Source of the DNA: Paragyromitra xinjiangensis
Lineage: Eukaryota; Ascomycota; Pezizomycetes; Pezizales; Discinaceae
Reading direction: 5' to 3'
Assembly: GCA_038503065.1 (NCBI GenBank)
Contig: JBCAMK010000010.1
Location: 558,001 to 622,000, forward strand
Length of the DNA: 64,000 nucleotides
The notes beneath the pieces were generated by a model that saw only the letters and a program-made list of their open reading frames with translations, had not been told where the DNA came from and did no database searches. Below are positions 48,078-60,462 of this stretch, piece after piece (the stretch's first letter is position 1; each line of letters opens with the position of its first letter). The position numbers and the translations under genes are program-made.

Positions 48078-49483
48078 ATTCAAAATACAGCGGAAAGCTG
48101 TAATGGAAGGACATACAATACATCGTCATTTTTTTTTCTCTCTCTCAAGCAAACGTATCAACTGGTCGATAGCTTCCTGGTGGCCTCGAATTGGGGTCAG
48201 TGTATAAACGCCGATATGGACTTAAGAGGCTGATTACAAGACAAACCGGAGTGTGGGCGAGGAAACGCAAGGTAACAGCGACAAGAAAGATAAGTCTAGA
48301 TTTACGTCCATGCCATTCGTTTGAGTGAAATAGACCGAAAGAAACAAGTCACTCGGTGTCATGATTCATTATTTGCACCAGAAGCGTGATGACAGGCCAG
48401 GATGACCTGTCGCACACGAACAGCGGGGGAGAAAATAAGGTTCGCTACATGTACCATGACGCAGTCAAGAAAGACAGACGAAAGAGGCAGGCGGGCAGGC
48501 GGTGTCCAGTCCAGTCTACTCTACACACCTCACGAATCCCCCTCCCCAATCCCCTATCACAGCACTGGTAGAGGAAATATGATTCCCAGAACTCTGGTTC
48601 CATACACGTAGCCTCTCAGCACGTGTTGCGGTACCGACTCCATGTTTCTACTGGCCATGGTATGGTCTATATCATTTTTCCCTTCCAAACACAAACCCAA
48701 TCACACTCCATAACCAACCCCCTAGACCCTCCCCAGAAATTCCCATCCCTCTCCAGTAATCCCCTGGTGCAAAAACTATGTCTTGCCAACCCCGTGGTAT
48801 CGGAATTGATGACGCAACAGAGCTGCTCAGAAAACCCCCCCCAAGATGAATGACACGGTACGTTGGTGCATAGCTTGTCAGAGTGCTACTGGCCCAAAGC
48901 TCCGATAAAGCTTCATGTATGCAGGGTCCATTCAGAACACGGAACATGGTACGATTCGATTCCCTACATTAGAAGCAGGTACCGTGCAACAAAGAGCTGT
49001 CAGACTCCTATAGGGAGAATCAAGATCATCTCGATCCCATCGCGAAGGTGGCAAGTACAGAAACTACATGTATGATTCTAATTCAAATCCACCGACACCT
49101 CCTCCGCATTCCGGGCAACAACAACGTAACTTGTACATGTAGTTAAACAGAGGCGAGGAGGTGATAGCCGCCGCCAACCTCAAACAGCACCCCGATAAAC
49201 GCGCCAGCTCCCCTCCAAAAACCCACCGCAGCTTCTTATCGTAGCTATCTTTTTTTTTTCTCTCACCCTGCGTTGTGAGCCCTGTTTACGAGCCGTCTAC
49301 CCCGCAAACAAAGTTCCGAATCCTTCCTCGCGGCAGAGTCTCTGTTTGCATTTAGTTCCTTTATTTTGTTTATTTTTTGCAGCGTGGTTTTCTTCTTCTC
49401 GTTTCTAGCAGCACACGTTGTTTCTTTACCTTTGCACTTTTGAAGCTTTGCATAAAAAACCCCCTCCAAAAATCAATACAATA
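48078..49483. other. Spacer between two plus-strand genes
   Basis: No supported gene. Contains three copies of TACATGTA within 700 bases (48446, 49065, 49134). The last 200 bases are T-rich leader of the next gene. Confidence 0.5.
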
Positions 49484-50778
49484 ATGACTACAGCGACTGT
49501 AGCCATCCTCTCTCCAGGAGAGATGGGCGCTGGTATCGCCCGTCTGCTACGGGCCTACAACTTTCGCGTAATAACGAGCAATTCCGGGCGCAGGTAGTAA
49601 ACGAGACCCCTCCCCTCTATTCCCCCACATTGCCCGTTTTGCCCTGCATTGTTCTATCATCCATCAAATAACACAAACCCAATACTTTAAAGCAGTAGGC
49701 CTAGTTCTGTTGTATATGAGTAACATAGCCTTTTTTTTTCCTTCTTTTCCTTTCCGATATTTTTGGAGGTCTCGTCCCGTTCATGTTCCGCGTCAGCTAA
49801 CCCAACATCTCCCCACTTGCAGTGCCTACACAACCGAGCGCGCCACCGCTTCCCAAATCGAATTCGTCTCCTCGGACGTCGACCTTATCAACCAAGCCGA
49901 CTTTGTCCTGTCTATCGTGCCGCCTAGCGAGTCTCTCCCCACTGCACGCAGAGTTGGATATGCATACACGTACGTCGCGCGGGGCAGCAAGCCACCTCTC
50001 TATTTCATTGATCTAAATGCGACATCGCCTGGCCTTGCCGAGAAAATCGAAGAGGTCTTTGCACGACCTGGAATTTCTAGCACAAATGTGAGATTTGTAG
50101 ATGGAGCGATACTGGGAGGTCCACCAGAGCTGGTAGAGGGACAATGGATAAAACCGAGGATTGTCGTGAGTGGGCCAGAGAGATTAGTTGGTGAAGCTGG
50201 ACAGAGGCTGGAGGAGGCGTTGGGGCTGAGGTGGGTAGGGGAACGAGTGGGACAGGCAAGTGGGTTGAAGATGTGTTTTGCGAGTTTGACAAAGGTTAGT
50301 TCTTTTGGGGTTGGCGTGGAACTTTAATTAAAGCGGTTATATTAACGGAGCCAAGGGATTTACTGGCCTTGCCGTCCAATCTTTTACGACTGCCTCGAAT
50401 CTCTCTCTTCTCCCTGAGCTGAAAGAGGAGCTGGAAGCCTACTTCCCACCTTTCCTGGCTTTCCTCGAAAGAACCATCCCTTCAACACCACCGAAGGCTT
50501 ATCGCTGCATCCGAGAAATGGAAGAGATTGCAGATACGCACTCACAGACAGGGTTTTCGCGGGCCGTGTTCTCTGGGATCGCGGAGGTGTATAGAAGCGT
50601 AGCCCAGGATGAGGAATTCAAAGAGGAAAGACCTGGGGTGAGAACCCGTGGGACTACCGTGGAGGATTTTGCGGATTGTGTTAGAGAAGGGCTGCACAGA
50701 AAGCAAGAAGCAAATAACAGAGCGGGTGAGGAGAAGAAGTGGATGGGAAGAGCAGTTGAGAGGATGTTGATTGACTGA
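49484..50778 (+). CDS. 6-phosphogluconate dehydrogenase-like protein with DUF1932-type C-terminus
   Basis: Exons 49484-49593, 49823-50294 and 50356-50778 join in frame into 334 residues. The N-terminal Rossmann part has AILSPGEMGAGIARLL (7-22), a beta-hydroxyacid-dehydrogenase-type NAD(P) motif, then FVLSIVPPSESLP, IDLNATSP and FVDGAILGGPP. The C-terminal helical part after GFTGLAVQSFTTAS resembles the DUF1932 domain found in this family. It is not the pentose-phosphate enzyme itself. It would reduce or oxidise an unknown beta-hydroxyacid-like substrate. The acceptor of the second intron (AAG at 50355) was chosen to keep TK-GFTG in phase. Introns are 229 and 61 nt. Fold assignment is strong. 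The substrate is unknown. Confidence 0.88.
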
Positions 50779-52517
50779 CGTTGACTAAATGGGGGCGGGT
50801 AGGTGGGCGGGTGGTCTGATTTCGTTGGTTGACTGGTCCGAAGCTGGGAATTTGCATTTGGGATTTGCGTTGTGTTTTTTTTTGGTTTTTTTCTTATATT
50901 GGGGGGATTACTCTGTCTCGAGGGAGGTGATTTCGTACAGTTTTTTTTGCGGAGTGGTTTGTTGTTTTGTAAACATGCTTTGCTTTCTATGGTACCTTCT
51001 CGCCCAGTCTCGCTGGACTGAATGACTCCACTGCAGGATACCCCACTATTAGGGAAATCTCAATAAAATGGCGATTCCTCACTAGGGTTTCCCCAAGCAC
51101 GTTACTTTGAGTGATTTCTGATGTCATAACTGCCCCTCTCCGGGACACCCTTCTCCGAATAGGATGGGAGGGGGAAAGCCCGCAAACAGACTGTGAAACC
51201 CAAGCCTTAGTTCTGAATTTTTTTATAGGAGCCTATATCCTTTAAACGGCTTTCTCCGTTGTGCCGTATACGCTGCATTAGCACCCGGAGTTTAAATTAT
51301 TTCAATGCGGAAACGGAGTTTATCGTAGCGCGCGATAACTAAGTATCAAGCAGGTACCCGAACCCGCTATTACGTGGGGCATGCCGCTTAGATCAGGGGG
51401 CAGGAAACACCCGCTAGGGTGAGGGGCCCTTAAATCCGGATAGCCCCGATACGTACTCTTTCTCCGCTCCTCCGGACACGAGTGATCTGTTATGATAGAA
51501 CAGTGTCACCTGGCTCGGGGACTGGCCCTAAATTTGAGATATCGCAACCCAGCTGTGCCCTAAATGAAACCAGCGCGAGGCAAAAACGGAGACAGTAACG
51601 AATATCTGGATTGAGGTGAATCGAGGTGGTAAGAGCGGTCTGTCTGTCTTGGTTGATTAATTGATAATTCACACACGATTCCAACCCTTTGGGTTATGGC
51701 GGGAGCAGTCTGTCTTGTTGGATAAACTCCTTTATAATATCACCCATTAGTAACTAAGAGGCAAGTATTTCCGGGCAAGTGATCGTGAATTTGTAGTAAG
51801 TTTGGGCTAGATTTACTTAGAAAAGGTATAACAGGACTCGAAACATTAAGGATATGATCTCCCGTCTTTCGACAATGTTGCACCAAGTTACAAGGAGCCT
51901 TGAAATACTTTTATGGGGCCCGTTTCAAGTAGGTTGGGATCTACATGTAGTTGAAGTTTTTACTGTAAGCTAGACTTATCTAGCGTGATATACGAGCCTA
52001 TACCAAGAGATGGTTATAAGCCAGCCCCCAGATATATGTAGTAACAATGGATCAAAAGAAAGAAGAAGTACTGATGATTATAGGAAACAGAATATATATA
52101 TAGGGCGGGAAGAACAAGTCAAGTTTGTCAGGCTTTTGTGATGGCCTATTCTAACGTGCAGGATAATCCTTTATTTATTTCTACCGATTAATATCCGAGG
52201 AGCGTATTGCCCTCTAACGGCTCACGGCGCCTGGCAAACGGAAGGACACCCAAACTCATGAAATGAAGTCGAAAGCTAAGAGTGGAGTATTGTGAACTAT
52301 TAGGGCCAAACCGTGCGCAGATCTGAGAATTTTCTAAGTACGAGTCTAACTAGGCAAATCATGCTTTTATATTTATAACGATTTATAACGCTGGGGATGG
52401 TTAGATAGGAACTTGGCCGAGTGAGAGGCTATGACCACTTCAATATTTGTCATTCCAATATCAAGGGTAACAACTATAATCAACAAATGTACTCTAAAGT
52501 CTCCCCAGTCTCCCCAG
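50779..52517. other. Spacer between convergent genes
   Basis: T- and G-rich 3' UTR-like sequence to about 51030, then 1.4 kb without coding signal, with one TACATGTA (51942). No mobile-element ends could be matched by eye. Confidence 0.5.
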
Positions 52518-54155
52518 TCATTTCGAGATCTCCGTAAACGCTCTGAACGTAATAAACGGCTCGTCTCCCTTCTCAGCCTCCAAGACGACCTTCGCCGTCG
52601 CACCCACAAAATACACGAACCCCTTCTTAACTGTCTCTTTCTTCGGCCCAACTGCAATAGTCCCACTACCGCTAGTACAAATCACAATACTCGGCCCCTC
52701 GATCCCCTCGAATGTTTCTGTCTGGCCACCTGTGAGCTCGGTCTTGATGACTGCAAACTCGTCAATTGGGGGGTCGTAGAGAATGGATGTTGGAGAACCG
52801 GAAGCGGAGTTGGAGCCCCGAGTGAAGGGTTGTGGTTTCATTTTCTGGGAGGCGATGGGGGCGTAGCTGTAGGTTAGCATTGAGACAAGGTTTTTAACGT
52901 CTTTGAACTTGGGGGTGAAGCCGGCACGGACGACGTTGTCGGAGGAAGCCATGCACTCGATTATGTCTGTGGGGTGTATTTGTGAGTTATTCTCCTTTTT
53001 GGTGTGGGAGCGAGAGGGGGCTATGTACCTCCAGAGAGATAGGCATGTGGGTCGTCGGCTTGCAAGAACATAGCTTCCCCAGGCTGCAGCTCAACGTAAT
53101 TAAGAAAGAAAGCGCAAAATAGCCCAATATCACCCGGAAACTGTCTATCCAGCCTGATGATCAAGTTCGCAAACTTCTTTCCCCCATGTTCAGCACCAGC
53201 GAATTGAGCTGGGGAGCTCTTAGCAGAGTCAACGAGCTCCTTAGCAAGAGCCTGGACACGGTCTTCTGGCTGCGTCATTAAAGCCTCGAAGAGGTTTTTG
53301 AGAGCCGTTTTGTTGGATGATATGGTTGCCTCGTCGGTTGCAGATGCAGAAGAGGAGACAGCAGAGATGAAGGAGTTGGAAGCTTCGCCGAGGAGGGATT
53401 GAAGCTGGGGGGTGGACTCGAGGAAGGAGACGATTTCGGATAGGGGGCGGAAACCACAGAAACCATCGAAGGCGGTGACGGCAATGGCCATTTCGGGTTT
53501 GTGGTTGTCATCTGTGATTCGTCTCACCGTTTAGTTCCCAGTTTCCTCTTACCCTTAAGCGTATCGTTAAAAGATAGCATACCGGGATAGTTCTTTGGAT
53601 CTTCTTTATGTAGCTTCTCTGCAAGTCTCTTGTCTGGGTGTGCTTGAATACTCAATGCCTTCTGGATTGACAGTACTTTAAACAGAAATGGGAGCTTGGA
53701 GCCATATTGGTCTGCGACATCGTGGGAGAGAAGGGCTTTGTTCTCGCTCACTAGGTCAAGAAGGGTACGGCCGGTGGTTATGTCTTTTGAGGGGTTGGAA
53801 GGGTGTGTCCCCATCCAGAGCTATGAGGTTATTAGCCAATGAACATGCTTGTGGAACTTTCTATAGAATACCTCAGCGTATGGCTTGTTTTCTTGGATAC
53901 TAAAGCCAGATTGTGGCGTCGCGGCAGCAAAACGAGCGGCAGCAGAATCGCTCCCGATTTTTCCTATTTATATTATTTCCAGCATAAATATTGAATTCCA
54001 TAGGTATCTTCTCGAGGGAATGATAGAACTCACCCCAATCGTAGGAATTGGCACCTGGCCCCACCTATGACGTTAGTTTCCATAGTTACTCCAATCACAG
54101 GAGGCAGTAAACAATACGAACCGCACTGGAGCTGGAAAAGTGGGACAGGAAGCAT
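52518..54155 (-). CDS. Mannose-6-phosphate isomerase (type I)
   Basis: Six exons on the minus strand (54155-54122, 54054-54034, 53963-53872, 53820-53553, 53511-53029, 52966-52518) join in frame into 448 residues, the family's usual size. Visible landmarks are [30 protein letters not shown], the metal-site [34 protein letters not shown] and the catalytic-Arg region [16 protein letters not shown]. It is a zinc enzyme that interconverts fructose-6-phosphate and mannose-6-phosphate and so feeds GDP-mannose synthesis for glycoproteins and cell wall. Exon 2 is only 21 nt, and intron 4 is only 41 nt. The start lies 401 bases from the dynactin p25 gene on the other strand, so they share a promoter region. 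The start [11 protein letters not shown] matches other fungal members. Confidence 0.96.
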
Positions 54156-54556
54156 CGTGTAAGCAAGCTGAACGAAATAAATCAAACTCAGGAAGAAGAG
54201 AGATATAATCGGGAAACCTGTATATAATGACGATGTCAGTTGTTGATATTCCGGTTCTGCCCCTCCCCCGCAATATGCCGAGCACGGACCACTTACCCTG
54301 CTTAATCATTGTGCATCGAGAAGTTACACAGACACGACGCGTAAAGTAAAGTTGGTGGGCCTATTATTGGTTGAGCGCACTTCACGATGCTGAATCTCTG
54401 AGGTTTGCGATTGCCCGTGAAGTTTTCTATCTATATTCACACATAATCCAGCACGCTCCCGTAAGTACCAGCGTTTGTAAATCCGTCCGATGAAGAGAAA
54501 AGGACTAATTAAGACCCAATTCAGGAAACAACCGCTGGAAACGCCCTCGACTCATA

Positions 54557-55415
54557 ATGCCTCCAAAGCAGACCAAGGGAGAATACATCGAGACAGTACG
54601 TCCTCATCGCCAATTACCCCTCCCAGATCATCTCCGTTTCTAACCCACTTCGCCTATAGGACACTGGTAACAAAGTCTCTCGCAAGTCCGTAATCCTCGG
54701 CTCCCAAAACATCATCCTCGGCGGAAAAGTTGTCTACCCCTCTACCTTCCTTTCATCTTTAGTGCTAAGAGTGTCACCAAAAAGACAATAATCCAAGCCG
54801 ACTGCACCATTCGCGGGGATCTTCGTCGAACCGTGGCACCAGGACAGCAGAGTGGGAATGTTGCTATAGCCGTGGGTAGATACTGCTTCCTGTCGCGTTC
54901 GAGCGTTTTGAGGCCACCAGGAAAGACACATCGAGGGTTCTTACTCCATATTTCTTGGCTTGGGTTGATGTTTACAATGCTAACTGGTAACTGGATACAG
55001 ACTCTATAGTTACTATCCTATGAAGATAGGGGACCATGTTTTTGTTGGTGAAGGGTCTGTGGTTGAAGCAGCACTGATAGGGTCTTATGTTCATATTGCA
55101 AAAGACTGCGTGATTGTCAGCTACCCCCATCCTCTACAGGGACTGCTGATTAACATCAGCAGGGTAAATTCACGATCATTAAAGATTGCGTCCGGATAGA
55201 AGAAGGTACCGTGATAGCACCAAACACCGTAATACCCTCCTTCTCCGTTGTTGCTGGACGGCCAGGAGTTGTGGTGGATGAACTCCCTGAAACTGCTCAG
55301 GAAGGACTAGAGTGTATGTTATCTCTCCGTTTCTTATTTTAGGCATATAGATCTCCCAACTAACCGGCTGACCGACTGAACTATAGTGAAGAATATTTAT
55401 CGGATGATCGGATAA
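54557..55415 (+). CDS. Dynactin subunit p25 (DCTN5)
   Basis: Six exons (54557-54595, 54660-54728, 54785-54936, 55001-55115, 55163-55313, 55387-55415) join in frame into 184 residues. The start [19 protein letters not shown], then [26 protein letters not shown] and [18 protein letters not shown] are diagnostic of p25. The middle part is a left-handed beta helix of hexapeptide turns. p25 caps the pointed end of the dynactin filament and, in moulds, is needed for dynein-driven early-endosome movement. The 56-nt second intron ends AAAAAG, an unusual acceptor, but it is the one that keeps the helix in frame. The gene is divergent from mannose-6-phosphate isomerase. Confidence 0.95.
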
Positions 55416-56271
55416 CATAGATGCAGTTTACTATATTTCCTGCATGTTGCTTAGGGGGTTTCCGCCGGAGCTTTTTTCTACTTTTTTACGGCGTTTTACG
55501 AATGAACTTTCTTTGCTAGAGTGCCTCTGGAAGGACCTAGAGTGTCCTGTCTTAAATAAGTGCCATGGTCTTTCCAAATGTTTACGGGCTCCTCCCGTTA
55601 CTATGCTGCTCTATCCTTTGCACGAGGTTCTTAGCAAAAAGGTTCATCGAAGGGAAATAAAGACTATACTAGAGATCAGCACCGATGCACAGTCATAGCC
55701 AGCTCTTTTATTACAATCAATGCCCAACCACTTGTCCAAAAAAAAAAAGGACGAAAAAATTATTGAGGTAGTATTGGTTCTATTTGTATGTTTCTAGGCT
55801 TATCATTATTTCTTTACCTCTTTTTGAAACTAACGGAGAATTATAGAAGTATTTCGTCTGGGTCATCTGTAGTATCTTAGAGGTTGGCGCACTTACTACT
55901 CTAGATTTTAGCTTCAACCGAGATGAACTTGAAGATCCAGATATGAAGGATCATTGATTTGGCCCTTCCTAACCTTTATTCTCTCTTTCCTTTGCGATAG
56001 CCATTTCCACCTATGACTGGAGATATGTGATCCCCCAGGGCCAATTATCTCAAAAGTTGTGATACACATAAGAACTCCCGAGCCCTAACCCTAAGCCCCA
56101 ACTCCAACATTGGCGACCCGTCTCGATCTCGTGGAGGCAAAATGACATCGACACCAACCAGCACTTCTTGCATGCGACCACCCCAGCACCGAGGAAGTAT
56201 GAATTTCTGGCCGCCATAAACACGCAGCAGCAGCAGCAAGCTTTGCAATCCACAAGCCTAGCAGCATAGCT
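55416..56271. other. Spacer between two plus-strand genes
   Basis: No gene is supported. T-rich 3' UTR-like sequence, then a CAGCAG-containing leader just before the F-box-like gene. Confidence 0.5.
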
Positions 56272-57285
56272 ATGATTTCCTTGGATTCCTTGGCCACCGA
56301 GCTCTTAATCAATATCGTCGAATATATTGACGTCCTCCGAGACTTTGCCGATGTCGATGATTCGCCCGAAAATCCAACATTGAAGAATCTATCATTATCA
56401 TGCCATCGCCTCCACGCTATTTGTTTCCCTTACGTCTTCCGCTCCCTCCGACTACGACTACGACCCCGCCACGCACATGCGACAATCAACACCCTCCGCC
56501 ATTTCATTAAGCGCAACAACCTCCGCAAGGCGATTACGCACATCGCACTTGACTTTGGTAACGAATGGAACACAGGAAAGGTCGGACTCGAGTTAAAGAA
56601 ATTCCTCTGGGAGATCCAGATCCGATCTCTCACGCTAAAGCAAAGGCGACCTGACGCATCCATCCGCGAGAAGTCTGCGAAGTGGAGTTATTCTCTCGAC
56701 ACAATTGAGGCGCTGCGGATCCAGACTATTGATGATGATAACGAGTTGAAGATGCTCCTCTTACGGGTTTGTCCGGCTAGGACGCTCCATGTGGAGGATG
56801 GGAGCTTCAGGGATATGTATGATGATGATGCATATTTCCACCATAACCCGCATCAACGGCCTGCGGCGGCGTTCTTGAAGCCTAGTGTGTTTCCAAACTT
56901 GACCACTGTCGTGTATACCGCTGCATGGCCGAGCTACCACCGTTTCGATAACTTCCTTGAGTTCGTGTCGAAGCTCCCTGTGATACATCATTTCTCGGTG
57001 ACGCTTATGGGTGGTGAGGATGCAGAGTTGCATTTAGAAAAGAAAGGATATAGAGTTAGTGGCGATGCGGTCCGGTATAGGGAGATTGTTGCGGCTTATC
57101 AAATTCTGGCTGGGAGGGTGGAGGGGATGGAAGGGTTGACGTGGTTGGTGATTGGTGATAATAGGGTTCCTTTTGCAGGCGATACGGAACCTCCGCCGAG
57201 TTTTGTGGAAATGGGTGGAGGGGTTTATCGGAGACGGGTAACTGATGGTGAAGCTGAGAGGGGCTTTATGTCGGATTTAGGTTGA
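56272..57285 (+). CDS. F-box-like protein, intronless
   Basis: One open frame of 337 residues. The N-terminus SLDSLATELLINIVEYID, with LSLSCHRLHAICFPYVFRSL shortly after, has the pattern of a fungal F-box (Leu-Pro-x-Glu replaced by Leu-Ala-Thr-Glu). The rest has no recognised repeat but alternates Leu-rich and charged segments, perhaps degenerate leucine-rich repeats. If it is a true F-box protein it would link a substrate to an SCF ubiquitin ligase through Skp1. The missing intron is typical of the large fungal F-box/LRR families. The coding call is strong. The F-box call is moderate. Confidence 0.8.
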   Translation: MISLDSLATELLINIVEYIDVLRDFADVDDSPENPTLKNLSLSCHRLHAICFPYVFRSLRLRLRPRHAHATINTLRHFIKRNNLRKAITHIALDFGNEWNTGKVGLELKKFLWEIQIRSLTLKQRRPDASIREKSAKWSYSLDTIEALRIQTIDDDNELKMLLLRVCPARTLHVEDGSFRDMYDDDAYFHHNPHQRPAAAFLKPSVFPNLTTVVYTAAWPSYHRFDNFLEFVSKLPVIHHFSVTLMGGEDAELHLEKKGYRVSGDAVRYREIVAAYQILAGRVEGMEGLTWLVIGDNRVPFAGDTEPPPSFVEMGGGVYRRRVTDGEAERGFMSDLG

Positions 57286-58230
57286 GAGGAGGCTTCTTAT
57301 AGGGAGGGTTACAGAAGCAAGTGTAGATATCCCGTTTGCATGAAGTATTTTATCCGCTAGAAGATACCGTAACTACATGACCAGAAATGTGGCCGAGGTG
57401 AGATCTCTTGCTAGCTGAGGAGAGTGTGGCTTCTTTACTGGTATTCTTAGGCGGGAAATCTCGGGGAAAGACCATAGAAAGCCATAGAAGACCATTAGAA
57501 ACGCCAACACGAAGGAGTGGGGAAATATCATGAACCACCTACAAGATAACCTTAGATAGCATCAACAAAGCTTTTATGCCCTGCATATCCAGGAATCGGA
57601 GCTAATTTCAGACAACCTCCCATCAAAACTCAAAGGAATGAACGTTAAAAATATCCCGTGATTCTTAACACTACGCTAGGAAAGGAGTCTAGTAGTTTGA
57701 ATTGCCCCCCTGACTCACATGTTTCAGCATCTATTTCCACAGGGAAACTACACTAAGAGGGACCAAAAAATTGGTTACCAAACTGGGTGATTAGCGTTAT
57801 GATCACAATAGGGGTGTTGAAGGGCGATTGTATTTGGCCTACTATCCGCGTTCGGCCAGCAGGGTCGCGCCAGGCCAATGCTTTTAGGACACTACATGTG
57901 CTTTTAGGCCCATGGGAAGGGCTCAATATACAGTCACACTTTAATGACTAGAATAAACGAAGGCATGCGATTGGGGTCGTCTGTTATCTGCTAGCTTGTT
58001 TGAGTATCCTTTGGTTTACGAGTGACATATCATGATCTCAACACTGCAACAAACCAACTCCAAATAAGTCGCCCAAAAGAAAAACAGTTAAATCTTCCAG
58101 TGCGCTATTTTACTTTCTACCAGGCTATTGTTAACGATATCCCGGGTTCAAAGCCGCTACTCTATTAGATATATCCCGCTCTGTCCCTACTTCTACATCC
58201 CTAGGCCCTAAACCTACCCAACGCTACGCT
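57286..58230. other. Spacer between convergent genes
   Basis: No coding signal seen. The right end probably holds the last exon or 3' UTR of the zinc transporter. Confidence 0.45.
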
Positions 58231-58310
58231 CTAACTCTCTGCCCATGAAATCCTACAACTTTATTAGTTACCAATTCTGTTTGGGTCTGGGAGTAAAATG
58301 AAATACTCAC

Positions 58311-59816
58311 GCAAACATGATCCCAAACCCAGCCGCCATCGCCACCGCTTGCGTCAACGACTTCTTAAGCTCCGCAGCCTTATTCGGACCTGTCTCCAGC
58401 AACTCCGGAATCACGCTGAAGCCGACATACAAGAACGTCCCTGCCGTAAACGGCAGGACCAAATCCCCGCCGGTCAAGCCGGTACCCCAAATCCCCGTAC
58501 CGGCGTTTACCACCGCCTCCTCGCCACCAGATGCAGAATACCACTGGATACCAATCCCAATAAAAGTACCCAAGAAAGCCCCAACAGCCGTAAAGAACTG
58601 CGCGCCCATCGCTTGCCACTTAGTAAAGCCTGACTGAACGAGCAGCGCAAAATCGCCGACTTCGTGCGGGATCTCATGGAAGAAGACGGCGACGCAGGTT
58701 GTTGCTCCGATTCTGACACCACCAGTGTGGAAAGCGGCAGACATGGCGAGGCCGTCGGTTATATTGTGGGAGAACTATTTTGAGGTTAGGGTTAGTTTGT
58801 GGGTTCCAAAAAGTTATGTCCATAAGAGTGATATACATCAGCACTATGATTTCACAACGAGGATTAGTAAGTGTAAATAATAGAAATAGTAATCGGGGAA
58901 CAGGAGACCCACATTAAATTCAGATACGACGACAGCTTGATGGAATTGCTCGGCTCCTTTTTCACCGCCTTTTCTTCCTTCCCAGTATTCCCACCCTTCC
59001 CACCCCTCTTCTTTAGCTCCCCGCTCTTCGCAGAAATCTCAACCCCACTCGCATCAGCACCGTCCTCTACTGCTCCATGCGAATGCCCGTGAGAGTGATC
59101 ATGTCCCGCGCCAAAGATCCGCATAGTCTTATCCATAGCCACAAACGTCACAAAGCCAATGAAAATGAACAACCCGAGTAGCGCATTCCTCTTCGGATCT
59201 AGCATCACGAAATGGACATTGTCGTCATGTGGCTCGCCCATGAATGTCTGCGGGATCAGATGGAGGAGGGTGTCGCCGAGAAGGCCGCCAACGGCAAATG
59301 CGACCATGACAGAGAGGGATGAGGGGTCGATATCGGTGGGGCAGAGAGCGAGGAGGAAGTCTGTTATATCTTTAGCTTTGCTTGCTCTACTTCAGGTTCT
59401 CCCCGATTAAGTTGGTGGGCCATGGTGATGAACATACTCGGCGGCCCAGAAATATATGCAGTTGCGAGAAGTGAATTCACCGCCGGTCCTGCGGGAAACA
59501 AGATCGCGAAAACCTTCGACATGACACTAGATGTCTCCGGCGCATTGATCTGTTTCTCATGGTTCAATTGCTGGACAATTGGGCATTCCTGCAGCACACA
59601 CACATCAGCAAATTAATTACTCGAATAACCACGAAAATAGCTTCCTTCTTTTCTAAACGATAAAATCCTCACCTGCAACATCTCGTCAATCTCTGCAGCT
59701 GTCAAATCCGCAGTACTCTTGACCCTCTGCGTCTCAGCCACGACCGAGCCCACAACCGCCAATACCGCCAACAACCCAACCGCCGTCCGGGCGCGAATCG
59801 TGAAAGGGAATTTCAT
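58311..59816 (-). CDS. ZIP-family zinc transporter, KE4/SLC39A7 type (3' end unresolved)
   Basis: Exons 59816-59673, 59588-59438, 59360-58913, a 7-nt microexon 58843-58837, and 58774-58311 give over 400 residues. A signal peptide (about 1-29) leads to transmembrane segments. Then comes a His-rich loop (HDHSHGHSHG) and the ZIP signatures IADFSHNITDGLAM in TM4 and FFHEIPHEVGDFALL in TM5. These place it in the LIV-1/KE4 subgroup, which moves zinc out of the ER or Golgi into the cytosol. The microexon supplies three bases-plus-codon steps of the conserved Ile-Ala-Asp, so it is well supported. Exon 5 ends in phase 2 at a good donor (GTGAGT). The short final exon below 58305 could not be placed with confidence, and candidate acceptors give different tails of 4 to 9 residues. 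Confidence 0.92.
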
Positions 59817-60462
59817 TACTTCCCGTGGCTTGTCTCGTTTGTGAATTATAGATTGCGCGCAGGGGACGGAGTTTGGTTCGTATGGAGAACAGGATCTAGA
59901 GTTCGATACTGTATAGTTAGGGGAAGCGAGCAGGGGCCACTTGTTGTTGACAAGACCAACCAGGAGGTTTTCTGCGAGACCACAAAACGGGTTAGGTTGG
60001 GGGATAAGTGCGGTTGTAATCCTGGTTGTTGGGTACACACAAACAGCTCGGAGAGTTATGCAAAGGCCCCAGGAGAAATGGAAACATGGAACCTGGGGCG
60101 GTAGAGCTCAATTTCCACAAGGCGTGTTTTCACGTCAAGTTTCAGGAGTGCTTTAAAGTTGATAGCACTGTCAATTAAGGCCTCCTGAGGTATATACCAA
60201 TTGCTTTTCGTGAAATGCTTACGCAACATCACCCCGTCGTGATTGCTAAATAGCCCCCTTACATAACGGAAAAATCCTCCGAGCAATTTGAAGATATATT
60301 TTTATAGGCTGGTTCTGGATTGTTCTGCTTTGACATCTCGCCTTCAACCCCACGTCTCGCTCAAGGCATACCAAACAAGAAAAATCGAACCATCCGGCAG
60401 TCCCGAATACCTTCCTTTTTCCCTCCTCAACCTGGTATTTCTTCATCCCAGCTTGTAGCACA
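59817..60462. other. Spacer between two minus-strand genes
   Basis: Promoter and leader of the zinc transporter and 3' UTR of translin. Nothing else is recognised. Confidence 0.5.
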
